Shown in pieces: positions 1 to 8,896 of a stretch of 64,000 nucleotides of DNA. Source of the DNA: Streptococcus australis (GTDB lineage: Bacteria > Bacillota > Bacilli > Lactobacillales > Streptococcaceae); assembly GCF_015553625.1 (NCBI RefSeq), contig NZ_JADNGY010000002.1, positions 108,700-172,699 of the forward strand. Direction: 5' to 3'. Numbering within the stretch: the stretch's first letter is position 1; each line of letters opens with the position of its first letter. The translations under genes and the position numbers were made by a program. The notes beneath the pieces were generated by a model. It saw only the letters and a program-made list of their open reading frames with translations, searched no databases and was not told where the DNA came from.

Positions 1-2072
1 TAGCCATGCTGGGAACGGTGGTTCAAGCTGCGGGCTTGGTAGATGATACGGTCAATGTGGCAAATGAATACAGCCGATACCCACTTGAAAACTATCAACT
101 GGATTTTTATGTGGATAATAGCTGGGGCTGGCTTCCGTGGAACTGGTCGGACGGGATTGGAAAACAGGTCATGTATGGACTATATGCCATTACCAATTTT
201 ATTTGGACAATCAGTTTGTATGTTTCCAATGCGACAGGTTACTTAGTACAGGAAGCCTATTCCTTAGACTTCATTTCCGCTACAGCAGATTCCATTGGTA
301 AGAATATGCAGACCTTAGCTGGTGTGAGTGCAAACGGATTTTCAACAGAGGGTTTCTATGTTGGATTCCTCTTACTCTTGATTTTGGTTCTTGGGGTTTA
401 TGTTGCCTATACGGGACTGATAAAGAGAGAAACCACAAAGGCAATTCATGCCATTATGAATTTTGTGCTGGTGTTTATCCTATCGGCTTCCTTTATTGCC
501 TACGCTCCCGACTACATTAAAAAAATCAATGACTTTTCATCAGACATCAGTAATGCCAGTTTATCACTTGGCACGAAGATTGTCATGCCCCATTCCGATA
601 GTCAAGGCAAGGACAGCGTGGACTTAATCAGAGATAGCCTGTTTTCCATACAGGTTCAGCAACCGTGGCTACTGCTTCAATACAACAGTTCAGACATTGA
701 AAGTATCGGTATTGACCGTGTGGAAAGCCTGCTCTCCACCAGCCCAGATTCCAACAATGGCGAAGACAGAGAAAAAATTGTTGCGGAAGAAATTGAAGAC
801 AGAAGCAATACCAATCTAACCATTACAAAGACCATTAACCGTTTAGGTACAGTCTTCTTCCTATTTGTCTTCAATATTGGGATTTCCATATTTGTATTCC
901 TATTAACAGGAATCATGATTTTCTCGCAGGTACTTTTTATCATCTATGCTATGTTTCTGCCTGTGAGCTTTATTTTAAGCATGATTCCATCATTTGATGG
1001 TATGTCAAAACGAGCCATAACAAAGCTCTTTAATACCATTTTGACACGAGCTGGAATCACATTGATTATTACGACAGCATTTAGTATTTCAACCATGCTC
1101 TATACCTTATCGGCTGGTTATCCGTTCTTTTTGATTGCTTTTCTACAGATTGTGACCTTTGCAGGAATCTACTTCAAGCTGGGCGATTTAATGAGTATGT
1201 TTTCTCTACAGAGTAACGATTCTCAAAGTGTGGGAAGTCGTGTGATGAGAAAACCTCGTATGCTTATGCACGCTCACATGCACCGTCTACAGCGGAAACT
1301 TGGACGTTCCATGACTACTCTAGGGGCTGGGTCTGCCATTGTTACAGGTAAAAAAGGACAGTCGGGTTCGGGGAGTTCTGCAAGGACACAAGCAGATCAC
1401 TCCCGACCAGACGGAAAGGAAAAATCAACACTTGGAAAACGTATCGGTCAAACCATCGGTACAGTAGCTGATACCAAAGACAGAATGGTAGACACTGCTA
1501 GTGGTTTGAAAGAACAGGTTAAAGATTTGCCGACCAATGCAAGATATGCAGTATATCAAGGAAAATCCAAAGTAAAAGAGAATGTCCGTGATTTAACCAG
1601 TAGTATTTCTCAAACCAAAGCGGACAGAGCCAGTGGACGCAAGGAACAGCAGGAACAAAGGCGAAAAACCATTGCGAAGCGTCGCTCTGAAATGGAACAG
1701 GTCAAACAGAAAAAACAGCCTGCTTCTTCTGTTCATGAAAGACCGACTACAAGACAAGAACAATATCATGATGAACAGACCTCAAAACAGTCTAATATTC
1801 AGACTTCATATAAGGAATCTCAACAAGCCAAACAAGAGCGTCCAGCAGTTAAGTCCGATTTTTCAAGTCCAAAAGTGGAACGCCAAGGCAATACCGTTCA
1901 AGAAAAAACCGTTCAAAAGCCAGCAACTTCAACCACTACAGCAGATAGAACTTCACAACGTCCAATCACAAAAGAACGTCCGTCTACTGTTCAAAGAGTA
2001 CCACTACAAAATACAAGAAGTAGACCACCAATCAAAACCGCCACCATTAAGAAAGTCGGTAAGAAACCATGA
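1..2072 (+). CDS. orf15: Tn916 Orf15, conjugal transfer membrane protein (5' end missing)
   Basis: This is the polytopic membrane protein of the Tn916 mating-pair apparatus (CD3337/EF1877 family), probably VirB6-like. The frame is open to base 1, and the first visible residues look like the end of a signal peptide (VVQAAG), so the true start lies upstream and the ATG at base 6 is internal. The N-terminal half carries several hydrophobic segments, near visible residues 50-80, 115-170 and 280-390. The last 280 residues are a hydrophilic, Lys/Gln/Arg-rich cytoplasmic tail. It overlaps orf14 by 4 nt (ATGA), so translation is probably coupled. Confidence 0.9.
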   Translation, partial: AMLGTVVQAAGLVDDTVNVANEYSRYPLENYQLDFYVDNSWGWLPWNWSDGIGKQVMYGLYAITNFIWTISLYVSNATGYLVQEAYSLDFISATADSIGKNMQTLAGVSANGFSTEGFYVGFLLLLILVLGVYVAYTGLIKRETTKAIHAIMNFVLVFILSASFIAYAPDYIKKINDFSSDISNASLSLGTKIVMPHSDSQGKDSVDLIRDSLFSIQVQQPWLLLQYNSSDIESIGIDRVESLLSTSPDSNNGEDREKIVAEEIEDRSNTNLTITKTINRLGTVFFLFVFNIGISIFVFLLTGIMIFSQVLFIIYAMFLPVSFILSMIPSFDGMSKRAITKLFNTILTRAGITLIITTAFSISTMLYTLSAGYPFFLIAFLQIVTFAGIYFKLGDLMSMFSLQSNDSQSVGSRVMRKPRMLMHAHMHRLQRKLGRSMTTLGAGSAIVTGKKGQSGSGSSARTQADHSRPDGKEKSTLGKRIGQTIGTVADTKDRMVDTASGLKEQVKDLPTNARYAVYQGKSKVKENVRDLTSSISQTKADRASGRKEQQEQRRKTIAKRRSEMEQVKQKKQPASSVHERPTTRQEQYHDEQTSKQSNIQTSYKESQQAKQERPAVKSDFSSPKVERQGNTVQEKTVQKPATSTTTADRTSQRPITKERPSTVQRVPLQNTRSRPPIKTATIKKVGKKP

Positions 2073-3070
2073 AGTTGAAAACTTTAGTGATTGGTGGTTC
2101 TGGATTATTCTTGATGGTCTTCTCACTGCTTCTGTTTGTTGCCATTTTATTTTCAGATGAACAGGACAGCGGAATTTCCAATATTCATTATGGAGGTGTG
2201 AATGTTTCCGCAGAAGTGCTGGCTCATAAGCCTATGGTAGAAAAATATGCCAAAGAATATGGCGTTGAAGAATATGTCAACATACTTCTTGCGATTATAC
2301 AGGTGGAATCGGGCGGTACTGCGGAAGATGTTATGCAGTCCTCGGAATCCCTCGGTCTTCCACCTAATTCATTGAGTACAGAAGAATCCATTAAGCAAGG
2401 TGTGAAGTATTTCAGTGAATTATTAGCCAGTAGCGAAAGGCTCAGTGTAGATTTAGAATCGGTTATCCAGTCCTACAATTATGGTGGTGGTTTCTTAGGG
2501 TATGTGGCTAATCGTGGAAATAAATATACCTTTGAACTGGCTCAAAGTTTCTCAAAAGAGTATTCAGGTGGCGAAAAAGTGTCTTACCCCAATCCCATAG
2601 CCATACCTATCAATGGGGGCTGGCGATACAACTATGGCAATATGTTTTATGTGCAACTGGTAACGCAGTATCTTGTCACAACAGAGTTTGATGATGATAC
2701 GGTACAAGCCATCATGGACGAAGCACTGAAATATGAGGGCTGGCGATACGTTTACGGTGGAGCTTCCCCGACTACTTCTTTTGATTGTAGCGGACTGACA
2801 CAATGGACGTATGGAAAAGCTGGAATTAACTTACCACGAACCGCACAACAGCAATATGATGTGACCCAGCATATCCCACTATCGGAAGCACAAGCTGGCG
2901 ATTTGGTTTTCTTTCATTCTACCTATAACGCTGGCTCTTATATTACTCATGTTGGGATATACCTTGGCAATAACCGTATGTTTCATGCAGGCGACCCAAT
3001 CGGTTATGCCGACTTAACAAGCCCCTACTGGCAACAGCATTTAGTGGGAGCAGGACGAATCAAACAATGA
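2069..3070 (+). CDS. orf14: Tn916 Orf14, lysozyme-like and NlpC/P60 cell-wall hydrolase
   Basis: The 333-residue protein opens cell wall for the conjugation channel. Residues about 7-30 form an N-terminal signal/anchor helix. A lysozyme-like (transglycosylase) domain follows, with catalytic Glu probably in IQVESGG. The C-terminal NlpC/P60 domain has the nucleophile Cys in FDCSG and the histidine in THVGIYLG. Length and domain order match the Tn916 family. It sits between orf15 and orf13 with 4-nt overlaps on both sides, as expected for a coupled conjugation operon. Confidence 0.93.
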   Translation: MKLKTLVIGGSGLFLMVFSLLLFVAILFSDEQDSGISNIHYGGVNVSAEVLAHKPMVEKYAKEYGVEEYVNILLAIIQVESGGTAEDVMQSSESLGLPPNSLSTEESIKQGVKYFSELLASSERLSVDLESVIQSYNYGGGFLGYVANRGNKYTFELAQSFSKEYSGGEKVSYPNPIAIPINGGWRYNYGNMFYVQLVTQYLVTTEFDDDTVQAIMDEALKYEGWRYVYGGASPTTSFDCSGLTQWTYGKAGINLPRTAQQQYDVTQHIPLSEAQAGDLVFFHSTYNAGSYITHVGIYLGNNRMFHAGDPIGYADLTSPYWQQHLVGAGRIKQ

Positions 3071-4002
3071 GAAAGGAAGATTTAATGATGAAATTTAGAA
3101 AAAATCAGAATAAAGAAAAACAGATACCAAAGGAAAAGAAACCTCGTGTCTACTATAAGGTCAATCCTCATAAAAAGGTTGTGATTGCCTTGTGGGTACT
3201 TTTAGGGCTTAGTTTCAGCTTTGCGATATTCAAGCACTTTACAGCTATAGATACTCATACTATTCACGAAACAACTATCATAGAAAAGGAATACGTTGAT
3301 ACTCATCATGTAGAAAATTTTGTAGAGAACTTTGCGAAAGTCTACTATTCATGGGAGCAATCCGATAAGTCCATTGATAATCGAATGGAAAGTCTAAAAG
3401 GCTATCTGACAGATGAACTTCAAGCTCTCAATGTTGATACAGTACGCAAAGATATTCCTGTATCGTCTTCTGTAAGAGGATTTCAGATATGGACGGTAGA
3501 GCCAACTGGCGACAATGAGTTTAATGTAACCTACAGTGTAGACCAGCTCATTACAGAGGGAGAAAATACAAAGACCGTCCACTCTGCTTATATAGTGAGT
3601 GTCTATGTAGATGGTTCTGGAAATATGGTACTGGTTAAGAATCCGACCATTACCAACATACCTAAGAAATCAAGTTATAAACCAAAAGCCATTGAAAGTG
3701 AGGGGACGGTTGATTCCATTACAACCAATGAAATCAATGAGTTTTTAACGACGTTCTTCAAGCTCTATCCTACAGCGACAGCCAGTGAACTTTCCTACTA
3801 TGTGAATGACGGGATATTAAAACCAATCGGAAAAGAGTACATCTTTCAAGAACTGGTAAATCCTATTCACAATCGTAAGGATAATCAAGTCACGGTATCG
3901 CTGACAGTGGAGTATATCGACCAGCAGACCAAAGCAACGCAGGTATCTCAATTTGATTTGGTACTTGAAAAGAACGGGAGTAATTGGAAGATTATAGAAT
4001 AA
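3067..4002 (+). CDS. orf13: Tn916 Orf13, TcpC/VirB8-like conjugation protein
   Basis: The 311-residue protein has a basic cytoplasmic N-terminus, one transmembrane helix at about residues 36-56 and a long extracytoplasmic part. In the family this part folds as two NTF2-like domains and recruits other transfer components. ATG at 3067 overlaps the orf14 stop. An in-frame ATG pair at 3085/3088 follows a GGAAG ribosome site and could be the real start. This is the last conjugation gene before the tet(M) leader. Identity is secure; the start is not. Confidence 0.88.
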   Translation: MRKEDLMMKFRKNQNKEKQIPKEKKPRVYYKVNPHKKVVIALWVLLGLSFSFAIFKHFTAIDTHTIHETTIIEKEYVDTHHVENFVENFAKVYYSWEQSDKSIDNRMESLKGYLTDELQALNVDTVRKDIPVSSSVRGFQIWTVEPTGDNEFNVTYSVDQLITEGENTKTVHSAYIVSVYVDGSGNMVLVKNPTITNIPKKSSYKPKAIESEGTVDSITTNEINEFLTTFFKLYPTATASELSYYVNDGILKPIGKEYIFQELVNPIHNRKDNQVTVSLTVEYIDQQTKATQVSQFDLVLEKNGSNWKIIE

Positions 4003-4071
4003 CAAATATTGGTACATTATTACAGCTATTTTGTAATCACGTACTCTCTTTGATAAAAAATTGGAGATTCC

Positions 4072-4100
4072 TTTACAAATATGCTCTTACGTGCTATTAT
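4072..4100 (+). promoter_or_regulatory. tet(M) promoter
   Basis: TTTACA (4072-4077) and TATTAT (4095-4100) are separated by 17 bp and lie just upstream of the attenuator leader. The position fits the known tetracycline-responsive promoter of Tn916. Confidence 0.8.
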
Positions 4101-4131
4101 TTAAGTATCTATTTAAAAGGAGTTAATAAAT

Positions 4132-4363
4132 ATGCGGCAAGGTATTCTTAAATAAACTGTCAATTTGATAGTGGGAACAAATAATTGGATGTCCTTTTTT
4201 AGGAGGGCTTAGTTTTTTGTACCCAGTTTAAGAATACCTTTATCATGTGATTCTAAAGTATCCGGAGAATATCTGTATGCTTTGTATGCCTATGGTTATG
4301 CATAAAAATCCCAGTGATAAGAGTATTTATCACTGGGATTTTTATGCCCTTTTGGGCTTTTGA
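4132..4363 (+). promoter_or_regulatory. tet(M) transcriptional attenuator leader
   Basis: The leader holds nested inverted repeats. GGTATTCTTAAA near 4141 is complementary to TTTAAGAATACC near 4233. A perfect 19-bp stem pairs 4302-4320 with 4327-4345. A very short ORF starts at 4132 and the 28-codon orf12 covers the second hairpin. In Tn916, ribosome progress over orf12 under tetracycline is held responsible for readthrough into tet(M) and onward through orf7/orf8. The structure is seen here; the mechanism is family knowledge. Confidence 0.85.
4277..4363 (+). CDS. orf12: Tn916 Orf12, tet(M) leader peptide
   Basis: This 28-residue leader peptide begins MLCMPMVMHK and ends ALLGF. It runs across the perfect hairpin 4302-4345 and stops 15 bases before the tet(M) ATG. 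Its role is cis-acting: ribosome movement on it shapes the attenuator. The peptide itself has no known activity. Confidence 0.85.
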   Translation: MLCMPMVMHKNPSDKSIYHWDFYALLGF

Positions 4364-4378
4364 ATGGAGGAAAATCAC

Positions 4379-6298
4379 ATGAAAATTATTAATATTGGAG
4401 TTTTAGCTCATGTTGATGCGGGAAAAACTACCTTAACAGAAAGCTTATTATATAACAGTGGAGCGATTACAGAATTAGGAAGCGTGGACAGAGGTACAAC
4501 GAAAACGGATAATACGCTTTTAGAACGTCAGAGAGGAATTACAATTCAGACGGCGATAACCTCTTTTCAGTGGAAAAATACTAAGATAAACATCATAGAC
4601 ACGCCAGGACATATGGATTTTTTAGCAGAAGTATATCGTTCATTATCAGTATTAGATGGGGCAATTCTACTGATTTCTGCAAAAGATGGCGTACAAGCAC
4701 AAACTCGTATATTGTTTCATGCACTTAGGAAAATAGGTATTCCCACAATCTTTTTTATCAATAAGATTGACCAAAATGGAATTGATTTATCAACGGTTTA
4801 TCAGGATATTAAAGAGAAACTTTCTGCGGAAATTGTAATCAAACAGAAGGTAGAACTGCATCCTAATATGCGTGTAATGAACTTTACCGAATCTGAACAA
4901 TGGGATATGGTAATAGAAGGAAATGATTACCTTTTGGAGAAATATACGTCTGGGAAATTATTGGAAGCATTAGAACTCGAACAAGAGGAAAGCATAAGAT
5001 TTCATAATTGTTCCCTGTTCCCTGTTTATCACGGAAGTGCAAAAAACAATATAGGGATTGATAACCTTATAGAAGTGATTACGAATAAATTTTATTCATC
5101 AACACATCGAGGTCAGTCTGAACTTTGCGGAAAAGTTTTCAAAATTGAGTATTCGGAAAAAAGACAGCGTCTTGCATATATACGTCTTTATAGTGGCGTA
5201 CTGCATTTGCGAGATTCGGTTAGAATATCGGAAAAGGAAAAAATAAAAATTACAGAAATGTATACTTCAATAAATGGTGAATTATGTAAAATCGATAAGG
5301 CTTATTCCGGGGAAATTGTTATTTTGCAGAATGAGTTTTTGAAGTTAAATAGTGTTCTTGGAGATACAAAGCTATTGCCACAGAGAGAGAGAATTGAAAA
5401 TCCCCTCCCTCTGCTGCAAACGACTGTTGAACCGAGCAAACCTCAACAAAGGGAAATGTTACTTGATGCACTTTTAGAAATCTCCGACAGTGACCCGCTT
5501 CTGCGATATTATGTGGATTCTGCGACACATGAAATCATACTTTCTTTCTTAGGGAAAGTACAAATGGAAGTGACTTGTGCTATGCTGCAAGAAAAGTATC
5601 ATGTGGAGATAGAAATAAAAGAGCCTACAGTCATTTATATGGAAAGACCGTTAAAAAAAGCAGAGTATACCATTCACATCGAAGTTCCACCGAATCCTTT
5701 CTGGGCTTCCATTGGTCTATCTGTAGCACCGCTTCCATTAGGGAGCGGAGTACAGTATGAGAGCTCGGTTTCTCTTGGATACTTAAATCAATCGTTTCAA
5801 AATGCAGTTATGGAGGGGATACGCTATGGCTGTGAACAAGGATTGTATGGTTGGAATGTGACGGACTGTAAAATCTGTTTTAAGTATGGCTTATACTATA
5901 GCCCTGTTAGTACCCCAGCAGATTTTCGGATGCTTGCTCCTATTGTATTGGAACAAGTCTTAAAAAAAGCTGGAACAGAATTGTTAGAGCCATATCTTAG
6001 TTTTAAAATTTATGCGCCACAGGAATATCTTTCACGAGCATACAACGATGCTCCTAAATATTGTGCGAACATCGTAGACACTCAATTGAAAAATAATGAG
6101 GTCATTCTTAGTGGAGAAATCCCTGCTCGGTGTATTCAAGAATATCGTAGTGATTTAACTTTCTTTACAAATGGACGTAGTGTTTGTTTAACAGAGTTAA
6201 AAGGGTACCATGTTACTACCGGTGAACCTGTTTGCCAGCCCCGTCGTCCAAATAGTCGGATAGATAAAGTACGATATATGTTCAATAAAATAACTTAG
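4379..6298 (+). CDS. tet(M): Tet(M) ribosomal protection protein
   Basis: Tet(M) is an EF-G-like GTPase that binds tetracycline-stalled 70S ribosomes and dislodges the drug. The 639-residue protein starts at MKIINIG, after a GGAGG ribosome site; the upstream in-frame ATG at 4364 lies before that site and was not chosen. The GTPase domain shows [14 protein letters not shown] and NKID. The domain IV loop [10 protein letters not shown], which reaches the decoding centre, lies near residue 510. Length is full and no frameshift is seen. Expression is controlled by the attenuator leader just upstream. Confidence 0.98.
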   Translation: MKIINIGVLAHVDAGKTTLTESLLYNSGAITELGSVDRGTTKTDNTLLERQRGITIQTAITSFQWKNTKINIIDTPGHMDFLAEVYRSLSVLDGAILLISAKDGVQAQTRILFHALRKIGIPTIFFINKIDQNGIDLSTVYQDIKEKLSAEIVIKQKVELHPNMRVMNFTESEQWDMVIEGNDYLLEKYTSGKLLEALELEQEESIRFHNCSLFPVYHGSAKNNIGIDNLIEVITNKFYSSTHRGQSELCGKVFKIEYSEKRQRLAYIRLYSGVLHLRDSVRISEKEKIKITEMYTSINGELCKIDKAYSGEIVILQNEFLKLNSVLGDTKLLPQRERIENPLPLLQTTVEPSKPQQREMLLDALLEISDSDPLLRYYVDSATHEIILSFLGKVQMEVTCAMLQEKYHVEIEIKEPTVIYMERPLKKAEYTIHIEVPPNPFWASIGLSVAPLPLGSGVQYESSVSLGYLNQSFQNAVMEGIRYGCEQGLYGWNVTDCKICFKYGLYYSPVSTPADFRMLAPIVLEQVLKKAGTELLEPYLSFKIYAPQEYLSRAYNDAPKYCANIVDTQLKNNEVILSGEIPARCIQEYRSDLTFFTNGRSVCLTELKGYHVTTGEPVCQPRRPNSRIDKVRYMFNKIT

Positions 6299-6395
6299 TG
6301 TATTTTATGTTGTTATATAAATATGGTTTCTTGTTAAATAAGATGAAATATTTTTTAATAAAGATTTGAATTAAAGTGTAAAGGAGGAGATAGTT

Positions 6396-6584
6396 ATTAT
6401 AAACTACAAGTGGATATTGTGTCCTGTATGTGGAAATAAAACACGATTAAAGATAAGGGAAGATACTGAATTAAAAAAATTCCCCCTCTATTGTCCGAAA
6501 TGCAGACAAGAAAATTTAATTGAAATAAAGCAGTTCAAAGTAACTGTGATTACAGAGCCAGACGCAAAGACGCAGAGCCGATAA
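6396..6584 (+). CDS. orf6: Tn916 Orf6, cysteine-rich zinc-ribbon-like protein
   Basis: The 62-residue protein has two Cys pairs, CPVCGNKTR and CPKCRQ, spaced like a small zinc ribbon (cysteine-rich KTR family). No ATG is in frame. The reading begins at ATT or ATA after a strong AAGGAGG at 6381-6387, and ATT at 6396 gives an 8-nt spacing, so a non-standard start is inferred. Its function is not known. The stop codon is embedded in the following terminator stem. Confidence 0.72.
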   Translation: MINYKWILCPVCGNKTRLKIREDTELKKFPLYCPKCRQENLIEIKQFKVTVITEPDAKTQSR

Positions 6585-6618
6585 AATGAGATTAATACAA
6601 TCTCATTTTATCGGCTCT
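6574..6618 (+). terminator. terminator after tet(M)-orf6
   Basis: A perfect 18-bp stem pairs 6574-6591 with 6601-6618 around a 9-base loop and is followed by a short T-rich stretch. It overlaps the end of orf6 and probably also stops antisense transcription beyond orf9. Confidence 0.8.
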
Positions 6619-6643
6619 TTCCGTTATGTATGGATTCTTTTAA

Positions 6644-6997
6644 TTAGTCTTCGATGTTTCTTGCTTCGTTGATACCGCTGGCTAAAGATTCCATTAAGGA
6701 TAGTTCTTTGTCTGTAAAGCTATCCATGTATTTCTCTATCTGTAATCGTCGGGTGCTTTTTACCAAGTTATTAGCAGGTAAGAAAAATTCATCAACGGAA
6801 ACATGAAGTAACGATACAAGGTCATAAAGAACTTGTATGCTGGGGTGTTGCCCTTTATTTTCAATATTAGTTAAGTACCGTGGGTCAATTTCAATCAATG
6901 CTCCCACTTGTTCACGAGTTAAACCTCGTTTCAATCGAGCTTCTTTAATGGCTAAACCAAAGGCTCTAAAATCATATTTATCTTCTTTTTTACGCAT
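6644..6997 (-). CDS. orf9: Tn916 Orf9, Cro/CI-type helix-turn-helix regulator
   Basis: The 117-residue protein has an N-terminal XRE-type helix-turn-helix at about residues 12-66 (recognition region [20 protein letters not shown]) and an acidic C-terminus. It is the only element gene here on the minus strand. In Tn916 it is held to counter expression of orf7/orf8, partly through antisense transcription. Its promoter region faces orf7 across the 500-bp gap to the right. No anomaly seen. Confidence 0.88.
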   Translation of the reverse strand: MRKKEDKYDFRAFGLAIKEARLKRGLTREQVGALIEIDPRYLTNIENKGQHPSIQVLYDLVSLLHVSVDEFFLPANNLVKSTRRLQIEKYMDSFTDKELSLMESLASGINEARNIED

Positions 6998-7501
6998 AGT
7001 AGACCACCTCTATACATTTTATTGTTCCTACTGAATTAAAAACAGGTATAGAAAAACGTGTTATATGGTTTATAGGTTTATATTTAATAAAAAGCACTAC
7101 TAAACGCCAATAAAAAAAACCGTTATATGGTAGTGCTATTTACGCTGTTAAAATATTGTATATTACTTCCAAATGGCGGTTTGTTGGAGGTCAACGTCGC
7201 CATGAAGTACATCATATACAATAAATTTCCTTACATTGGGTTCTTGTCAAAAAAAGTCGTCTATCTGCAATAGATAAGTACGTCCACCAATGTGGTTTTA
7301 TAAATCATATAGATAGAATAACAGAAGCATGTAAACAGAGAAATAAATCTGTTTATATGCTTTTTTGGCTATTCAGAACTTTTTTACAAAGTTTATTTAT
7401 CAGTAATGCAACAAATCCCCCTTTCACATTGGGACTAAGAGTGAAAGGAGATAAACGAGCAAGGCTCACTTCCTTTCCTAGACAGAAAGGGGGTGAGAAA
7501 C
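6998..7501. other. Tn916 control region between orf9 and orf7
   Basis: No convincing gene is visible. The stretch holds the divergent control region of orf9 and orf7. A hairpin at about 7094-7139 pairs AGCACTAC with GTAGTGCT. The terminator-like hairpin 7325-7368 follows. A ribosome site (AAAGGGGG) lies just before orf7. Tn916 maps list a tiny orf10 here; I could not support it. Confidence 0.5.
7325..7368 (+). terminator. intrinsic terminator upstream of orf7
   Basis: A 15-bp stem pairs 7325-7339 with 7348-7362 around an 8-base loop, and TTTTTT follows directly. Its place between tet(M) and orf7 suits an attenuation point where readthrough would feed orf7/orf8 and the excision functions. Confidence 0.75.
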
Positions 7502-7924
7502 ATGAAACCATCTTCTTTTCAGACCACAATAGAAAATCAGTTTGACTATATCTGTAAACGTGCTATGGAAGACGAGCGAAAGAATTATATGCTTTATCTT
7601 TCAAGGATTGCAAAGCGTGAGGTGTCCTTTTCGGATGTTGGCGATTATCTTGTTAGCCAGTTTGCGACAACAGATAACTATTCAACTGACTTTCAGATTT
7701 TTACACTCAATGGGTTATCAGTAGGCGTTGAAAATGATTTGTTGAGTGAAGCATTACGTGAGTTGCCAGACAAGAAACGTGAAATTCTACTGCTGTTTTA
7801 CTTTATGGACATGAGCGATTCAGAAATTGCAGACCTGTTGAAATTGAACCGTTCTACTGTCTATCGGCATAGAACCAGTGGACTAGCCTTAATTAAAAAG
7901 TTTATGGAGGAATTTGAAGAATGA
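7502..7924 (+). CDS. orf7: Tn916 Orf7, sigma-70-like activator of transfer genes
   Basis: The 140-residue protein resembles sigma region 4. Its C-terminal helix-turn-helix (EIADLLKLNRSTVYRHRTSG) lies at about residues 110-129. ATG 7502 follows an AAAGGGGG ribosome site; the in-frame GTG at 7493 lies inside that site and was not chosen. In Tn916, Orf7 and Orf8 act together to raise xis, int and the conjugation operon. It overlaps orf8 by 4 nt. Confidence 0.88.
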   Translation: MKPSSFQTTIENQFDYICKRAMEDERKNYMLYLSRIAKREVSFSDVGDYLVSQFATTDNYSTDFQIFTLNGLSVGVENDLLSEALRELPDKKREILLLFYFMDMSDSEIADLLKLNRSTVYRHRTSGLALIKKFMEEFEE

Positions 7925-8151
7925 AAACACAATATCCTATGATTCCCTTTCCTCTCATTGTAAAGGCAACAGATGGCGATACCGAAGCGATTAACCAGAT
8001 TCTACATCATTACAGAGGGTACATAACGAAGCGTTCCCTACGACTTATGAAAGATGAATATGGCAATCAAAGTATGGTCGTTGATGAAGTCTTACGTGGA
8101 AGAATGGAAACCAGACTGATTACAAAGATTTTGTCATTTGAAATTAAGTAA
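7921..8151 (+). CDS. orf8: Tn916 Orf8, transfer regulator
   Basis: The 76-residue protein resembles the N-terminal region of ECF-type sigma factors: a helical segment with LIVKATDGDTEAINQIL and a TKRSLRLMKDE stretch (helix-turn-helix domain family of Tn916 Orf8). The start overlaps the orf7 stop (ATGA), so the two are translationally coupled and probably work as a pair. No independent function can be read from the sequence. Confidence 0.85.
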   Translation: MKTQYPMIPFPLIVKATDGDTEAINQILHHYRGYITKRSLRLMKDEYGNQSMVVDEVLRGRMETRLITKILSFEIK

Positions 8152-8611
8152 TATCCTCTCTCCTTTCGTGGAAGCGTGCTAAACCATTCCACGCTTCCCG
8201 AACAGGGAGGTTTGTTATTCCACCAAAGCATATTGAGCTTTCAATGTGTTTTGATAGGCTAACGAGCCATTGTTCTTTGAAAACTGAATAAAAGTAATCG
8301 AATACGTTTCGATAAGAAAAGAGCCAACGGAACTAACCGCCATGACCTATCTTATAAAGATAGCGAGCGATTCATGTTAGTGATCCGAGAAGCAATCTTT
8401 AGCAGGATTGCCTGCAACGACATTCTTATCGTGATAATGATACTCCCATACAGTCAATAGTCCGAGCGTGATAAAACCGTCGCAGGCAATGAGTATGGCT
8501 ACATGAGAACCATGCAGGGGTGGAACTCCCGTGAGCTTTGCTAAAGCTGTTCGATTGCTGGTAAAACAACTTTTATGAAATCCAAATAAGTGATTTGGAA
8601 AGGAGGATTTT
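8152..8611. other. gene-poor Tn916 segment between orf8 and xis
   Basis: No gene with a ribosome site was found on the plus strand until xis. Several short inverted repeats suggest structure: CTATCTT/AAGATAG near 8346-8362 and AGCTTTGC/TAAAGCT near 8533-8548. An 83-codon minus-strand frame at 8377-8628 overlaps the xis start. Tn916 annotation lists an orf5 in this neighbourhood, and I cannot tell whether this frame is that gene or whether it is translated. Confidence 0.45.
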
Positions 8612-8815
8612 ATGAAGCAGACTGACATTCCTATTTGGGAACGTTATACCCTAACCATTGAAGAAGCGTCAAAATATTTTCGTATTGGCGAAAACAAGCT
8701 ACGACGCTTGGCAGAGGAAAATAAAAATGCAAATTGGCTGATTATGAATGGCAATCGTATTCAGATTAAACGAAAACAATTTGAAAAAATTATAGATACA
8801 TTGGACGCAATCTAG
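8612..8815 (+). CDS. xis: Tn916 excisionase
   Basis: The 67-residue basic winged-helix DNA-binding protein directs Int towards excision by bending the element ends. The helix-turn-helix reads [20 protein letters not shown], and a C-terminal wing follows. A strong AAAGGAGG precedes the ATG. It lies 81 bp before int, the standard arrangement. Identity with the Tn916 family is clear. Confidence 0.95.
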
Positions 8816-8896
8816 CGTCGCCAAAGGGTCTTGTATATGATAAAATAGTATTAAGTCGTATCAAGGCTCTTTCCATAAAGGAAAGGAGCAAATGCC

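Noticed and set aside
4364..4378. Upstream in-frame ATG as tet(M) start
   Set aside because: The ATG lies before the GGAGG ribosome site; the known 639-residue protein starts at 4379.
8377..8628. 83-codon minus-strand frame between orf8 and xis, possibly Tn916 orf5
   Set aside because: It overlaps the xis start, has no convincing ribosome site and no domain. It is noted in the gap entry and not called as a gene.
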